Of a DNA stretch of 64,000 nucleotides, positions 8,206-17,648 are shown one piece after another; position 1 is the stretch's first letter; every line of letters starts with the position of its first letter. The stretch covers positions 1,488,001 through 1,552,000 of the forward strand of contig NC_016620.1 in the NCBI RefSeq assembly GCF_000210915.2, read 5' to 3'. This DNA comes from Halobacteriovorax marinus SJ (GTDB lineage Bacteria > Bdellovibrionota > Bacteriovoracia > Bacteriovoracales > Bacteriovoracaceae). Position numbers and translations under genes: made by a program. The notes beneath the pieces were generated by a model. It saw only the letters and a list, made by a program, of their open reading frames with translations. It ran no database searches and was not told the DNA's origin.

Positions 8206-11200
8206 GTGAAGAAGGCTCCAATTCCAGAAAATGACAAATTAAGAATAGATGCTCTAAAGCGTTTTCAGATTTTAGATACGGAAGCTGAAAAAGAGTTTGA
8301 TGATATCGTCATGATAGCGGCAAATCTATGCCAAACTAAGATAGCACTCATAAGTTTAATTGATTTAGAGAGACAGTGGTTTAAAGCAAATTATGGACTA
8401 GCAGCAAAGGAAACTCCAAGGGATGTTTCTTATTGTGGTCACGCTATTATGTCAGACGAGCCTCTTATTGTAGAGGATGCAAGTTTAGATGAAAGATTTT
8501 GTGATAATCCTCTCTTAACTGGAGAGCCCCATGTTCGCTTCTATGTAGGAATACCTCTTGTAACTGAAGATGGTTTTAGGCTTGGTACTTTATGTGTCAT
8601 AGATCATGAGCCAAAGAAAATAACTGAAGAACAACTAACCGCCCTTAAGGCCCTTGCCCGAAATGTTATGGCGCTCCTAATCCAAAGAGTGAAAAATCTT
8701 GAGCTAGTTAAGACAAAAGAACAACTGCAAGAAGTTGAAAGAATGGCTTCCGCTGGTGGTTGGGAATTATATATTGAAACTAATGAAGTTAAGTGGACAG
8801 ATGAAGTTTATAGAATTTATGGAATTGAACTAGGGACGCCAACGAGTAAGATTGATGGCCTTAAAAATTATACGACTGAATCAAGGGAGAAATTAGAAGT
8901 TCTTCTAAGTAAGTGTATAGAAGATAGATTGCCCTTCGATGGAACTTTTGAATTTGTAGATAATAATGGTGAGAAGAAATGGGTTCGCTCTGTAGGAAGG
9001 GCCGTCGTGGAGAGTGATCGCGTGGTTAAACTCGTAGGGACCTTTCAAGACGTCACTCAGTACATAAATAATGAAGTTAAACTAGTTGAAGTTAATAAGT
9101 ACCTAGACCTAAGTTTGGATAGTGCCAACTTAGGAATATGGGATTGGAATTTAGAGACAAACTCTGTGTTATATGACTCTCGTTGGGCAAGAATGTTGGG
9201 TTATGAATTGAATGAAATTGAACCTTCTATAGAGTCTTGGGAGTCTAGAGTTCATCCAGAGGACCTTGAGGCTGCACAAAATGATATACGTAGGTATTTA
9301 GAGGGTAAGACTGAAAAATATAGAAATATTCACCGGATGAGAAATAAGCAAGGTGAATGGGTATATATACTAGATCAAGGAGTTGTCTCTCTTCGTGATG
9401 AAAGTGGAAGGCCTCTACGCTTTACAGGAACACATTCAGATATAACATCTCTAAAAAAGAAAGAAGTTATAGAGACAGCTATTGAAGATTTAAGAGAGAG
9501 ATATATTACATTTAATGATGATCATCAAAGCTTCTATGAGTATTGCTTAAAAACTCTTCTCGAAGCTTGTGACTGTTCTAAGGGGATTTTAGGTTATTAT
9601 CCTATCAGTGCAGCTGATGAGCGATATGTTTATAGTGTGGGACTCTCGGACTTTACTTCTAATCAAGAAATGATGGAAGAGATGCTAGGGAAGATCATTG
9701 CACATGGAGATCACTATCTAAGTGATTACTCTACAGAAAATGAGATATTGATCCCAGGTGCAGAGGACTTTATTGCTTTTACGATTCATAGAGATGAGCT
9801 TAGATCACTCTATATATTAATAGCTTCAGATGAGAAGAAGTTCGATCTAGATTACTACGAATATCTCTATCCTCTTATCCAGGCAATTACAGAGATGATC
9901 GCCTATTTGAAATTAGAAGAATATAAGAATGATAAAGATTATGAAAGGAAAATCATTTTAGAAAGTACTGGAGTTGCTCTTTGGTCATATTACCCTGTAG
10001 AGAGAAGATTAGAGCTTGATGATAGTATGTATAATCTTTGGGGTTACTCCAAAGGTGACTATGAGAATGATATTGTAGCATGGGAGAGTACCATGCATCC
10101 TGAGGATAAAGATAAGGCCTTGCAGGAATTTATAGAGATGATCAAATATAAGGATCATTATGAAACGAGCTTTAGAATTATTACAAAATCAGGAACTCTT
10201 AAGTTTATTAAAGCAAAAGCTGATGTTGTAAGAGATATGAATGGCAAAGCCATTAAAGTCTTAGGAGTCAATTGGGACTCTACTAATGATGTCATAATTC
10301 AAAAAGAATTAGTAATAGCAAAAGAAATGGCCGAGGCATCTGAAGAAGCAAAGTCGGAATTCCTTGCCAATATGTCTCACGAAATTAGAACTCCTATGAA
10401 TGGTATTCTAGGAATGATTTCTCTTTTATCAGAGTCAGACTTAACCAAAGAACAAATGGATATGCTTGAGACGATTCAATCATCAGGTGATATTCTTATG
10501 ACAATCTTAAATGATATTTTAGATATTAGTAAGCTGGATGCTGGTAAGTATGAGCTTGATATCAGAGATTTTGATATTAGAAATTGTATAGAGAATACAA
10601 CTTTTCTCTTTTCTACTCTAGCTTCAGAAAAAGGGATAAACCTTACAAGTACAATCAGCTCTGTTGTGCCGCTCTTTTTAAAAGGTGATGTGACAAGAAT
10701 AAGACAAATCCTTGTAAATTTTCTCTCTAATGCAATAAAGTTCACTGAACGTGGGGAAGTGAAGATAGAGGTTGGCGCTATCAAAAAGAGCGACAGAGAT
10801 GTCTCTCTTGTTATTAGTGTTATTGACACAGGAATAGGTATCCATAGTGATGCACAGGAAAATATTTTTGAGGCGTTCTCTCAAGCCGATTCTTCTACGA
10901 CGAGAGTTTATGGTGGAACTGGTCTAGGGCTCTCTATTTGTTCTAAACTCATTGAGATCATGGACGGAGAAGTGAAGCTTGAAAGTGAACCGGGGAAGGG
11001 GACTAATATAACTTTTTCACTTCCTTTAGAAATAGGTGTTGAAAGTGATGATATAAGAGTTGAAGATGAACTCTTAAAGAATCAAGATGATGATAAGTTC
11101 TCTGAGCTAAATCCTCATACTATTCTTTTAGTCGAAGATAATAAGGTTAATCAAAAGATTGCTTCTGCACTACTAGCAAAACTTGGCTATTTGTGTGACA

Positions 11201-11475
11201 TTGCTGAGAATGGTCAGGAAGGTGTAGAGATGGCCTGCTCAAAAGACTATAGTATCGTCTTCATGGATATGCAGATGCCGGTAATGGATGGATTAAAGGC
11301 CACGGAGGAGATTATAAAGTCTCTAGGTGATAAGGCTCCGCCAATTGTTGCGATGACTGCCAATGTTTTGGACGATGATAGAATCAAGTGCTTTGAAGTA
11401 GGGATGGTCGATTATATCTCTAAGCCTGTAAAAAAAGAGGATATCAAAAAAGTCCTAATTTCACGATATAGATAA
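8206..11475 (+). CDS. Hybrid sensor histidine kinase (GAF-PAS-PAS-GAF-like-PAS-HisKA-HATPase-REC)
   Basis: 1089 residues, GTG start with AAGAGG upstream. Domains in order: N-terminal GAF (~20-165, with ISLIDLERQWFKANYGL and DVSYCGHAI), two PAS_3-type domains (~185-285 and ~300-415, HPEDLEAAQ), a less clear GAF-like segment (~430-565), a third PAS (~580-700, MHPEDKDKA), HisKA with His725 in FLANMSHEIRTPMN, an HATPase with N842, DTGIGI (874-879) and GTGLGLS (904-910), and a C-terminal receiver with Asp1021 (FMDMQMP). No transmembrane segment is seen, so a cytosolic sensor is likely. Phosphorelay goes to its own receiver; no partner Hpt or regulator is adjacent. Signal unknown. Confidence 0.93.
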   Translation: MKKAPIPENDKLRIDALKRFQILDTEAEKEFDDIVMIAANLCQTKIALISLIDLERQWFKANYGLAAKETPRDVSYCGHAIMSDEPLIVEDASLDERFCDNPLLTGEPHVRFYVGIPLVTEDGFRLGTLCVIDHEPKKITEEQLTALKALARNVMALLIQRVKNLELVKTKEQLQEVERMASAGGWELYIETNEVKWTDEVYRIYGIELGTPTSKIDGLKNYTTESREKLEVLLSKCIEDRLPFDGTFEFVDNNGEKKWVRSVGRAVVESDRVVKLVGTFQDVTQYINNEVKLVEVNKYLDLSLDSANLGIWDWNLETNSVLYDSRWARMLGYELNEIEPSIESWESRVHPEDLEAAQNDIRRYLEGKTEKYRNIHRMRNKQGEWVYILDQGVVSLRDESGRPLRFTGTHSDITSLKKKEVIETAIEDLRERYITFNDDHQSFYEYCLKTLLEACDCSKGILGYYPISAADERYVYSVGLSDFTSNQEMMEEMLGKIIAHGDHYLSDYSTENEILIPGAEDFIAFTIHRDELRSLYILIASDEKKFDLDYYEYLYPLIQAITEMIAYLKLEEYKNDKDYERKIILESTGVALWSYYPVERRLELDDSMYNLWGYSKGDYENDIVAWESTMHPEDKDKALQEFIEMIKYKDHYETSFRIITKSGTLKFIKAKADVVRDMNGKAIKVLGVNWDSTNDVIIQKELVIAKEMAEASEEAKSEFLANMSHEIRTPMNGILGMISLLSESDLTKEQMDMLETIQSSGDILMTILNDILDISKLDAGKYELDIRDFDIRNCIENTTFLFSTLASEKGINLTSTISSVVPLFLKGDVTRIRQILVNFLSNAIKFTERGEVKIEVGAIKKSDRDVSLVISVIDTGIGIHSDAQENIFEAFSQADSSTTRVYGGTGLGLSICSKLIEIMDGEVKLESEPGKGTNITFSLPLEIGVESDDIRVEDELLKNQDDDKFSELNPHTILLVEDNKVNQKIASALLAKLGYLCDIAENGQEGVEMACSKDYSIVFMDMQMPVMDGLKATEEIIKSLGDKAPPIVAMTANVLDDDRIKCFEVGMVDYISKPVKKEDIKKVLISRYR

Positions 11476-11563
11476 AATCTATCGCCTTATTGTTTTTAAG
11501 TATTAGAGATGATGAGCGTATAGTGCTAAATTACTCCTATCGATAAACCTTAAAGGAGTATAT

Positions 11564-12130
11564 ATGCAGACTTTAATTAATTCAAAAATTCAAGAATTTA
11601 GTGTTCAAGCTTACCACAACGATGACTTTAAAACAGTTACTAATAAAGACTTAGAAGGTAAGTGGTCAATTCTATTTTTCTACCCAGCTGACTTTACATT
11701 TGTTTGTCCAACTGAGCTTGGAGATATGGCAGATAAGTATGCTGAGTTCCAAAAAATGGGTGTAGAAGTTTACTCAGTTTCTACTGATACTCATTTTACT
11801 CACAAAGCGTGGCACGACACTTCTGATACAATTAAGAAAATCAACTACCCAATGCTAGCTGACCCTACAGGTCTTCTAACAAGAGCATTTGGTGTTCATA
11901 TTGAAGAGGAAGGTCTAGCTTATAGAGGAACGTTCCTAATTAACCCTGCTGGTGAGATTAAACTTGCTGAAGTTAATGATAATGGAATCGGAAGAAACGC
12001 TGATGAGTTAATGAGAAAAGTTCAAGCTGCTCAGTTTATTGCTGAGCACCCTGATGAAGTTTGTCCTGCTAAGTGGAAGCAAGGTGGAGAAACTCTAAAA
12101 CCAGGTCTAGATCTTGTAGGTAAAATCTAG
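11564..12130 (+). CDS. ahpC: Alkyl hydroperoxide reductase subunit C (2-Cys peroxiredoxin)
   Basis: Reduces hydrogen peroxide and organic hydroperoxides in the cytosol. Peroxidatic Cys48 lies in DFTFVCPTE and resolving Cys167 in DEVCPAKW, the typical 2-Cys pair; 188 residues is the normal length. The AhpF reductase is encoded directly downstream. AAAGGAG precedes the ATG. Synonymous choices (e.g. repeated GTT, CTA, ACT, few rare codons) look like those of pnp, consistent with high expression. A TATAGT at 11519-11524 is a possible -10, without a convincing -35. Confidence 0.97.
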   Translation: MQTLINSKIQEFSVQAYHNDDFKTVTNKDLEGKWSILFFYPADFTFVCPTELGDMADKYAEFQKMGVEVYSVSTDTHFTHKAWHDTSDTIKKINYPMLADPTGLLTRAFGVHIEEEGLAYRGTFLINPAGEIKLAEVNDNGIGRNADELMRKVQAAQFIAEHPDEVCPAKWKQGGETLKPGLDLVGKI

Positions 12131-12146
12131 AGATCAAAATTACTTA

Positions 12147-12170
12147 GGGCCACAAAAGTGGCCCTTTTTT
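12147..12170 (+). terminator. Intrinsic terminator between ahpC and ahpF
   Basis: GGGCCAC (12147-12153), loop AAAA, GTGGCCC (12158-12164), then TTTTTT. Placed 16 bases after the ahpC stop and 26 bases before the ahpF start, it probably lets only part of the transcription reach ahpF, giving more AhpC than AhpF. Confidence 0.92.
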
Positions 12171-12196
12171 AAGCATTTAATAATGAGGATAATACT

Positions 12197-13741
12197 ATGT
12201 TGGATTCACAGATATTAGATCAGCTAAAAGGCGTCTATCAAAATTTAGAAAATCAGATTGAGCTCGTTTATAACAATAGCGAACATGCTAAACAGGCAGA
12301 GCTTGTTGAGATGCTAAACTCTCTAGCGCAGACCTCTGATAAAATATCTGTAAGTGCAAGTAGTGAGAGCGCAAATGCTCCATCATTCTCTATAAAGTAT
12401 AACGGAGAGTTTAATGGTGTTTCATTTGTAGGTATTCCAGGTGGACATGAATTTACTTCACTTGTTTTAGCTATTTTAAATTCAGATTTAAAAGGTAAGC
12501 TTCCAGATGAAGGAATCATTCGAAGAATTAAGAGTATTAAGGGTGATGTGAAGCTTAGAACTTATATTTCTCTCTCTTGTGAGAATTGCCCCGAAGTGGT
12601 TCAATCGCTCAATCTTATTTCAATTTTAAATTCAAATATTTCTCATGAAATGGTTGATGGTGAATTTGAACAAGAAGAGATTGAAAGACTTAAGATTCAG
12701 GGGGTTCCTAGTGTTATGGTAGGGGACGAGCTCTTTAGTTCTGGTAAGACAAACCTTGCGGCCCTTTTAACAAAATTAGAAGAGAAATTTGGTTCAGTTG
12801 ATTTAAGCGATGAAGATAGAGAGCTTGGAACTTTTGATGTTGTAGTCGTTGGAGCAGGGCCTGCGGGTGCTTCGGCCGCCATTTACTCTGCCCGTAAAGG
12901 TCTTAAGACAGTTGTCATTGCAGAGAAAGTTGGAGGACAGGTAAGTGATACTAAAGGTATCGAAAACCTAATCTCTGTGCCATATACAGAAGGCCCAGAG
13001 TTATCTTCTAAACTCCTTGGACACATGAATGAATACGATATAAGCATTCTTGAACATAGACTTGTCAAAAAAGTTGAAAACTCTAGCTTAAAAGAGCTGA
13101 CTTTAAGTAGTGGCGAAACGTTAAAGACAAAATCTCTCATTATTGCAACTGGTGCTAAGTGGAGAGAACTTGGGATTGAGGGTGAAAAAGAATATACCGG
13201 TAGAGGAGTGGCCTATTGTCCTCACTGTGATGGCCCATACTATAAAGGAAAGGATGTTGCCGTAATTGGAGGAGGAAACTCTGGAGTGGAAGCGGCGATT
13301 GATCTCGCAGGTATAGTTAAGTCTGTAACGCTCTATGAATTTCTTACTGAGCTAAAGGCCGACGAGGTTCTAGTGAAGAAATTGGAGTCACTAGACAATG
13401 TAAATATAATAAAGAATGCGAGAACATCAAAGGTCATTGGTGACGGAGATAAAGTTGTTGCTCTTGAGTATGAGAACCGTGAAGATGGAAGTTTACACGA
13501 GCAAAAGCTTGATGGTGTCTTTGTTCAGATTGGGTTGAGTCCAAATAGTTCATTCATAAAAGATGTTGTGAATACAAATAAGTTTGGTGAAATTGAAATC
13601 GATACAAAGTGTAGAACAAATATTGCTGGAATCTATGCTGCCGGCGATGTGACAACAGTTCCTTATAAGCAGATAATCATTTCAATGGGCGAAGGGGCGA
13701 AGGCAGCTCTGGCCGCCTTTGAAGATAATATGACTTCTTAA
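12197..13741 (+). CDS. ahpF: Alkyl hydroperoxide reductase subunit F
   Basis: NAD(P)H-dependent flavoprotein disulfide reductase that recharges AhpC. The 514-residue chain has the N-terminal tandem thioredoxin-like domain with Cys128/Cys131 (LSCENC), an FAD-binding VVVGAGPAGASAAIYSA, the redox pair Cys341/Cys344 (YCPHCDG), a nucleotide-binding VIGGGNSGVEAAIDLA and the FAD-closing GIYAAGDVTTVPYKQ. Size and order match E. coli AhpF. Its 3' end overlaps the facing HExxH gene by four bases. Confidence 0.97.
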   Translation: MLDSQILDQLKGVYQNLENQIELVYNNSEHAKQAELVEMLNSLAQTSDKISVSASSESANAPSFSIKYNGEFNGVSFVGIPGGHEFTSLVLAILNSDLKGKLPDEGIIRRIKSIKGDVKLRTYISLSCENCPEVVQSLNLISILNSNISHEMVDGEFEQEEIERLKIQGVPSVMVGDELFSSGKTNLAALLTKLEEKFGSVDLSDEDRELGTFDVVVVGAGPAGASAAIYSARKGLKTVVIAEKVGGQVSDTKGIENLISVPYTEGPELSSKLLGHMNEYDISILEHRLVKKVENSSLKELTLSSGETLKTKSLIIATGAKWRELGIEGEKEYTGRGVAYCPHCDGPYYKGKDVAVIGGGNSGVEAAIDLAGIVKSVTLYEFLTELKADEVLVKKLESLDNVNIIKNARTSKVIGDGDKVVALEYENREDGSLHEQKLDGVFVQIGLSPNSSFIKDVVNTNKFGEIEIDTKCRTNIAGIYAAGDVTTVPYKQIIISMGEGAKAALAAFEDNMTS

Positions 13742-14781
13742 AAAGAATTTAATAAGAAATCTAAGTCGTCTAAGAAGAGAATCTCTTTTCTTAGGCGCAA
13801 ATATGTTATGTAGAATAAGTCCGGCGATGAAGCTGAAAAGTTTCTATATCTAAAGAGAGAATTTTCTCTTCCATCTTTTAAATAAGCAGCGATCGCTTGA
13901 AAAGTCCTAGAGCTGAAGGCATGCTCTTCTACATTTGAATGTGCGATGGCCATTAATTCCTGCATAGACTGTTTTCCTCTTCTAAAATCATAACTTTGAA
14001 GAGTGTCATTAAGCTTTATTAGTGTCGGTGATAGATAATAGACCACACCCATTTGCTTAGCACTTGGATGCATTACAATTGTATCTTCATCACGAATAAT
14101 ATGTCTTCCCATATAACGAGTATAGAGGCCTCTAAGTATACTTCTCTTTAGAGCAATATTTCTAAATTCAAATCTCTTGGTAAGAATAAGTGCAGCAAGA
14201 TTTTCTGCAAATGACTCTGCCATATGAATATGGTGACCATCTGTAGCAAAGCTATCAGGTATATACTTTTCATCTAGGCAGTGTGAAAGTTCATGATAGA
14301 GAGAGAAAAGTTTTAATTCTTTAAGTGTAAGTAGCTCAGTTACTCGCTCCACTGTGTCCTTAGGATAGGGATTGAGTGAGTCATGAATTCCTAGAATTCT
14401 CTCTACTTCTTCACTATGATTTGTCTTCGCTCCAGAGGGAAAGACGGCACAGAACTTATAGTCTTTTGAGCGCTTTTCTTTAAAAGGAAGTGCACTGGCC
14501 GAGTTGTTTAAAACAGTGTGATAGTCGAGAATACTTTCTGCTTCAAAGTGATCTATCGTAATATTGAAAGTCTCTTTCATATAAAGAGTAATACTCTTTA
14601 TATTTTGATTCTTATCTTCAACTAAAAGACTTCTAATCTTATCTTTATTAAAAATAATAATTGGATATTTTTGATATTGATTGAATTCAGTATTGAGTTT
14701 TTCAATTTCACTTGTCGTATCAAAGGCAAGTGTAGTACTCGATAGAGCAATTAGAATGAGAAGAGCTTTAATATATCTCAT
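13738..14781 (-). CDS. Secreted HExxH-motif protein, putative zinc metallopeptidase
   Basis: 347 residues with a signal peptide (MRYIKALLILIALSSTTLAF). A gluzincin-like site is visible: H163-E164-L-S-H167 (LYHELSHCLDE) followed 22-26 residues later by AESFAENLAAL with Glu189 and Glu193 as candidate third ligand. I do not recognise the family otherwise, so catalytic activity is inferred. The ATG overlaps the stop of the upstream 110-residue gene as TAATG, so the two are likely translated together. Convergent four-base overlap with ahpF. Confidence 0.65.
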   Translation of the reverse strand: MRYIKALLILIALSSTTLAFDTTSEIEKLNTEFNQYQKYPIIIFNKDKIRSLLVEDKNQNIKSITLYMKETFNITIDHFEAESILDYHTVLNNSASALPFKEKRSKDYKFCAVFPSGAKTNHSEEVERILGIHDSLNPYPKDTVERVTELLTLKELKLFSLYHELSHCLDEKYIPDSFATDGHHIHMAESFAENLAALILTKRFEFRNIALKRSILRGLYTRYMGRHIIRDEDTIVMHPSAKQMGVVYYLSPTLIKLNDTLQSYDFRRGKQSMQELMAIAHSNVEEHAFSSRTFQAIAAYLKDGRENSLFRYRNFSASSPDLFYITYLRLRKEILFLDDLDFLLNSF

Positions 14782-15113
14782 TATCTATTGACCTTCTTTG
14801 GAAGAAAGTCTTCTATCTCATCGATTAGGTATTTCATTCTTTGGGTTGTATCTTCTAGCTTCTTTAGTTGTTGATGAATCAGTAAAATTCTCTCCAGTTG
14901 TCCGAGCTTTTTTTGTACTGGAGCAGACTCTTCGATTAATTCATCTTCATCATAGATTTCATCTTGAGATGGAATATGTGCAAACTCATTTAAGAGCGCC
15001 TCGAGTGGGTCGTTATTTATTAATTCTTGTTCACTTGATGTCTCAACAGGAAAATTTTTAGCCGCAGGGAACATAACCAGATTGTCTGCTGAGTTTTGAA
15101 TGCTTTCTTTCAT
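14781..15113 (-). CDS. Hypothetical acidic protein with C-terminal coiled coil
   Basis: 110 residues, no signal peptide. The N-terminal half is acidic and probably disordered (SQDEIYDEDELIEESAP); residues ~68-105 form a heptad-like helix (LERILLIHQQLKKLEDT, then MKYLIDEIEDFL). No family recognised. Stop codon overlaps the start of the secreted HExxH gene (TAATG). Cytosolic, role unknown. Confidence 0.65.
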   Translation of the reverse strand: MKESIQNSADNLVMFPAAKNFPVETSSEQELINNDPLEALLNEFAHIPSQDEIYDEDELIEESAPVQKKLGQLERILLIHQQLKKLEDTTQRMKYLIDEIEDFLPKKVNR

Positions 15114-15427
15114 TTCACTTCCAATTTTAATTCAATTTATATCTTTGCTAATTTAGTGCCAAAAAAATCCATGTAAAAACAGTGATTTACGTAAGAGTTA
15201 TTCATTTGCATTGTCTAAAGTTTTGAGATTGTTTGAATTTTAGTCATTGCGAGATCACTCTTTTTTCCATTCTAGAGGAAATGGAAAAACGGATAAAGAT
15301 AAGTGAATTAATTACAAAAGCTAGTGCATAAATATTGGACACTTACTGAGGCGGAACTTTCTTCCCTGTGGTTTTTGAACTTGGCGCTTGAGAAGATTAG
15401 AGAGCGTGTAAAGCGCAGGAGTAAAAG
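15114..15427. other. Non-coding stretch with two inverted repeats
   Basis: No convincing gene on either strand. It holds a perfect ten-base inverted repeat TTTTTCCATT (15262-15271) / AATGGAAAAA (15280-15289) around an eight-base loop, and a GCGCTT (15384-15389) / AAGCGC (15411-15416) stem directly before the AGGAG site of the next gene. The second could influence translation of that gene; the first could be an operator or RNA hairpin. I could not match the stretch to a known RNA family. Confidence 0.45.
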
Positions 15428-15643
15428 ATGAGTGATAAACCAGCATGTCTTAAATGCGTCCATTACAAAGCTTCTTGGGACCCCAAGAACCCGCGTGCTT
15501 GCAAGCTCTATGGTTTTAGCTCTAAATTTCTTCCGTCTCAAGTTGTAAAAAGAGAGACCGGAACTGAGTGTCAGGGCTTTAAAATGAAGGATCACTTCAA
15601 GAAGTCTAAACCTCTAGATTTAAATGATGAATCTCTTTGGTAG
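15428..15643 (+). CDS. Small four-cysteine, probably zinc-binding protein
   Basis: 71 residues with CLKCVHY near the N-terminus, a central Cys in RACKLYGF and a fourth in TECQGF. The pattern C-x2-C ... P..CKLYGFSSK..P...V ... G.EC.GF looks like a conserved small protein family seen in many Proteobacteria, with no established function that I know. AGGAG at 15417-15421 gives a good ribosome binding site. It stands alone after a 314-base gap and ahead of the hook gene. Confidence 0.75.
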   Translation: MSDKPACLKCVHYKASWDPKNPRACKLYGFSSKFLPSQVVKRETGTECQGFKMKDHFKKSKPLDLNDESLW

Positions 15644-15753
15644 CTATCAGTAAATACATTCCTTGACTCGTTTAGTTAAACATTTTTACCAGCTACTTTT
15701 TACCTTGAATTCTTAGTAAAATTATTTAGAACTCCTCACCAAGGATTACCCTA

Positions 15754-16998
15754 ATGAGCTTATTTCAAAATTTAAATATTACAGCAAATACTTCCAAGCA
15801 ACTTGGTCGAAAGCTAGAGATGGTTGGCGACAATATTAACAATGCTGGAACGAATGGTTTCAAAGGAAGTCGTGCAGAGTTTTCTGAAATGCTCAACACT
15901 GCTTCAATGGGTGCTGACGGAGGAGATCAAGTTGGTGCGGGTGCAATTATAGATGCTTCAAAGAGAGATCTCTCGCAAGGGACTTTAGCGCATTCAAATT
16001 CTGCTACAGATCTCGCTATTGATGGTACAGGTCTCTTTGCTGTAAATACTCCTTTTGGGCAGGCCTATACAAGAGATGGTTCATTTCGTTTTGATAAGGA
16101 CGGCTACTTAGTGACAAGTGATGGGCATAAAGTACTTGGGTATAACGGTGAAGAAGGACAGGAGTCTAATACTGTTTCGCCTCTTCAACTTTCAAATGGA
16201 AGTATGAACGCCAGTGCAACTTCTAATGTGTCTATGACTATGAACTTAGACGCCAGGGAAGATATAAAAGTTTTTGATATTCAAAACCCTAGAGAGACAA
16301 GTAGCTTTGAGAGATCAATTACGGTTCTTGATTCTAAAGGAGAACAACAATCCTTAACAATGTACTTTACTAAAACGGCTCAAGGAGTTTGGTCATACAA
16401 TGCTGTAGGTAAAGGTGAGGATTTAGACCCTGCTGTTGAGGGAGATGTTTTACTGGGAACAGGTACTGCGAGCTTTGATAATAAAGGTGTTCTCGTAAAT
16501 GATTCTGGTCTTAGTGCTAATGTAACGTTTAAAGAAAATGATGAACAGGCCATAAATTTTTCTCTTACAGATAAGGGAGTTGCGACAACTCAATTTGGAA
16601 CAGACACAAGCGTTAGCTCTAATACAAGAAATGGTAATGAAGCCGGTTCAGTGGTTGGTCTAGGTTTTGATAAAGGCGGATCACTTACTCTGCGCTATGA
16701 TAATGGAAAGAGTGTTCAATTAGGAAAGATTGCTGTTGCAAAGTTTACTAATGAGCAAGGTTTAAGAAGAGTAGGACAGAATCTCTTTGTGGGTAATCAA
16801 ACTTCTGGGCAAGTATCTCTAGGAAAGAGTGGTGAGCAGGGGCGCGGAGATATTCGTACAAACGCTATAGAACAATCAAATGTAGATATCACTAATAATT
16901 TTGTAGATATGATGAAGACGCAAAAAAGTTTTTCAGCAAACTCAGAGGCCATGAGTGCAATTGATGGCCTCCTTAAAAATGTGATTGCTCTTAGATAG
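15754..16998 (+). CDS. flgE: Flagellar hook protein (FlgE-type)
   Basis: Flagellar rod/hook family protein: the N-terminal signature DNINNAGTNGFKGSRAEF, a FlgE/F/G core with YTRDGSFRFDKDGYLV and SDGHKVLGYNG, and a C-terminal helix with NVDITNNFVDMMKTQKSF that pairs with the N-terminus in the assembled tube. At 414 residues it matches FlgE better than the shorter FlgF/FlgG (about 250-260), though a paralogue cannot be excluded. It is not inside a flagellar cluster here. AAGGA precedes the ATG. The 3' end overlaps the facing regulator gene by eight bases. Confidence 0.88.
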   Translation: MSLFQNLNITANTSKQLGRKLEMVGDNINNAGTNGFKGSRAEFSEMLNTASMGADGGDQVGAGAIIDASKRDLSQGTLAHSNSATDLAIDGTGLFAVNTPFGQAYTRDGSFRFDKDGYLVTSDGHKVLGYNGEEGQESNTVSPLQLSNGSMNASATSNVSMTMNLDAREDIKVFDIQNPRETSSFERSITVLDSKGEQQSLTMYFTKTAQGVWSYNAVGKGEDLDPAVEGDVLLGTGTASFDNKGVLVNDSGLSANVTFKENDEQAINFSLTDKGVATTQFGTDTSVSSNTRNGNEAGSVVGLGFDKGGSLTLRYDNGKSVQLGKIAVAKFTNEQGLRRVGQNLFVGNQTSGQVSLGKSGEQGRGDIRTNAIEQSNVDITNNFVDMMKTQKSFSANSEAMSAIDGLLKNVIALR

Positions 16999-17581
16999 AA
17001 TGACTCGTAAGTCTTTGTTCGAGTTTAGGCTTCTCCCCCTTTAGATCTAATTCCGAGTCAGGAGTGAGCGTACTCGTAAGGGCGGAGAGTCTAGTCAAAA
17101 TATCATCTGGGATATCTTGTGGATAGAATCTCTTCATCAAGTCCATAACAAATTGCGAGTTAATCAAATTACTATAATCTATGAAAAAGAGATCACTTAC
17201 TTTCTGTGATCTAATAAATGATTCAAACTCAGCTTTGCCAAATTTTTCACAAATAATTTTAATGATAGGAGCAATTTCTCGCACACTAGTATTCGCTTCA
17301 TTGAGATATTTCTTTGGGAGCTTAAAAGGGTTGCCAGTTGTTTGTAGTCTAGGCCTACCCTTTCTCTCAATAACACCGCTCCAAACAGAGTCGGCCGGGA
17401 TATCCAGTAATTTACTTAGTAAAAACCAGTGTTTAGCCGAAACAGAGCATTGATACGATTCAATTTTAGATAGCGTTCCTTGAGTGATTCCCGTTTTCTT
17501 TGAGACTTCAGATTGTGTAAGTCCACTCTTTTTACGGGCGCTAAGAATTATTCTTGATAGTCCATATTCATCTACTTTCAT
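16991..17581 (-). CDS. XRE-family helix-turn-helix transcriptional regulator
   Basis: DNA-binding regulator with an N-terminal Cro/C1-type helix-turn-helix: SARKKSGLTQSEVSKKTGIT, then QGTLSKIESYQ, from about residue 10 to 60 when translation starts at the ATG at 17581. The frame stays open to a GTG at 17638, but AGAGAG just before 17581 and the position of the HTH favour the shorter 196-residue form. The C-terminal ~130 residues are of unknown type and may sense a signal or dimerise. It is divergent from sufE-hemB with overlapping promoters and a nine-base inverted repeat between them, so it may regulate itself and that operon. Confidence 0.82.
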   Translation of the reverse strand: MKVDEYGLSRIILSARKKSGLTQSEVSKKTGITQGTLSKIESYQCSVSAKHWFLLSKLLDIPADSVWSGVIERKGRPRLQTTGNPFKLPKKYLNEANTSVREIAPIIKIICEKFGKAEFESFIRSQKVSDLFFIDYSNLINSQFVMDLMKRFYPQDIPDDILTRLSALTSTLTPDSELDLKGEKPKLEQRLTSHSI

Positions 17582-17594
17582 AAGCTCTCTAATG

Positions 17595-17625
17595 TTGTAT
17601 AGTACTTTTGTCCTATGAGTATAAT
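17595..17625 (+). promoter_or_regulatory. Putative promoter for sufE-hemB
   Basis: TATAAT at 17620-17625 matches the -10 consensus fully; TTGTAT at 17595-17600 is a weak -35 at a long 19-base spacing. A start about 7 bases on would fall at the left arm of the inverted repeat at 17631. Confidence 0.45.
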
Positions 17626-17648
17626 AGAACAATTTCACATATGTACAA
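17621..17648 (-). promoter_or_regulatory. Putative promoter for the XRE regulator gene
   Basis: On the reverse strand TTGTAC (17643-17648) is followed after 16 bases by TATTAT (17621-17626). Its -10 overlaps the forward-strand -10, so the two divergent promoters would compete. Confidence 0.4.

Noticed and set aside
11515-11545. OxyR-type site upstream of ahpC (ATAG ... CTAT)
   Set aside because: Only one pair of half-motifs at a non-standard spacing; not enough to call.
15114-15427. 6S RNA or another housekeeping RNA
   Set aside because: The two short stems do not form the long closing helix and central bubble of 6S RNA, and no SRP or RNase P signatures are seen.
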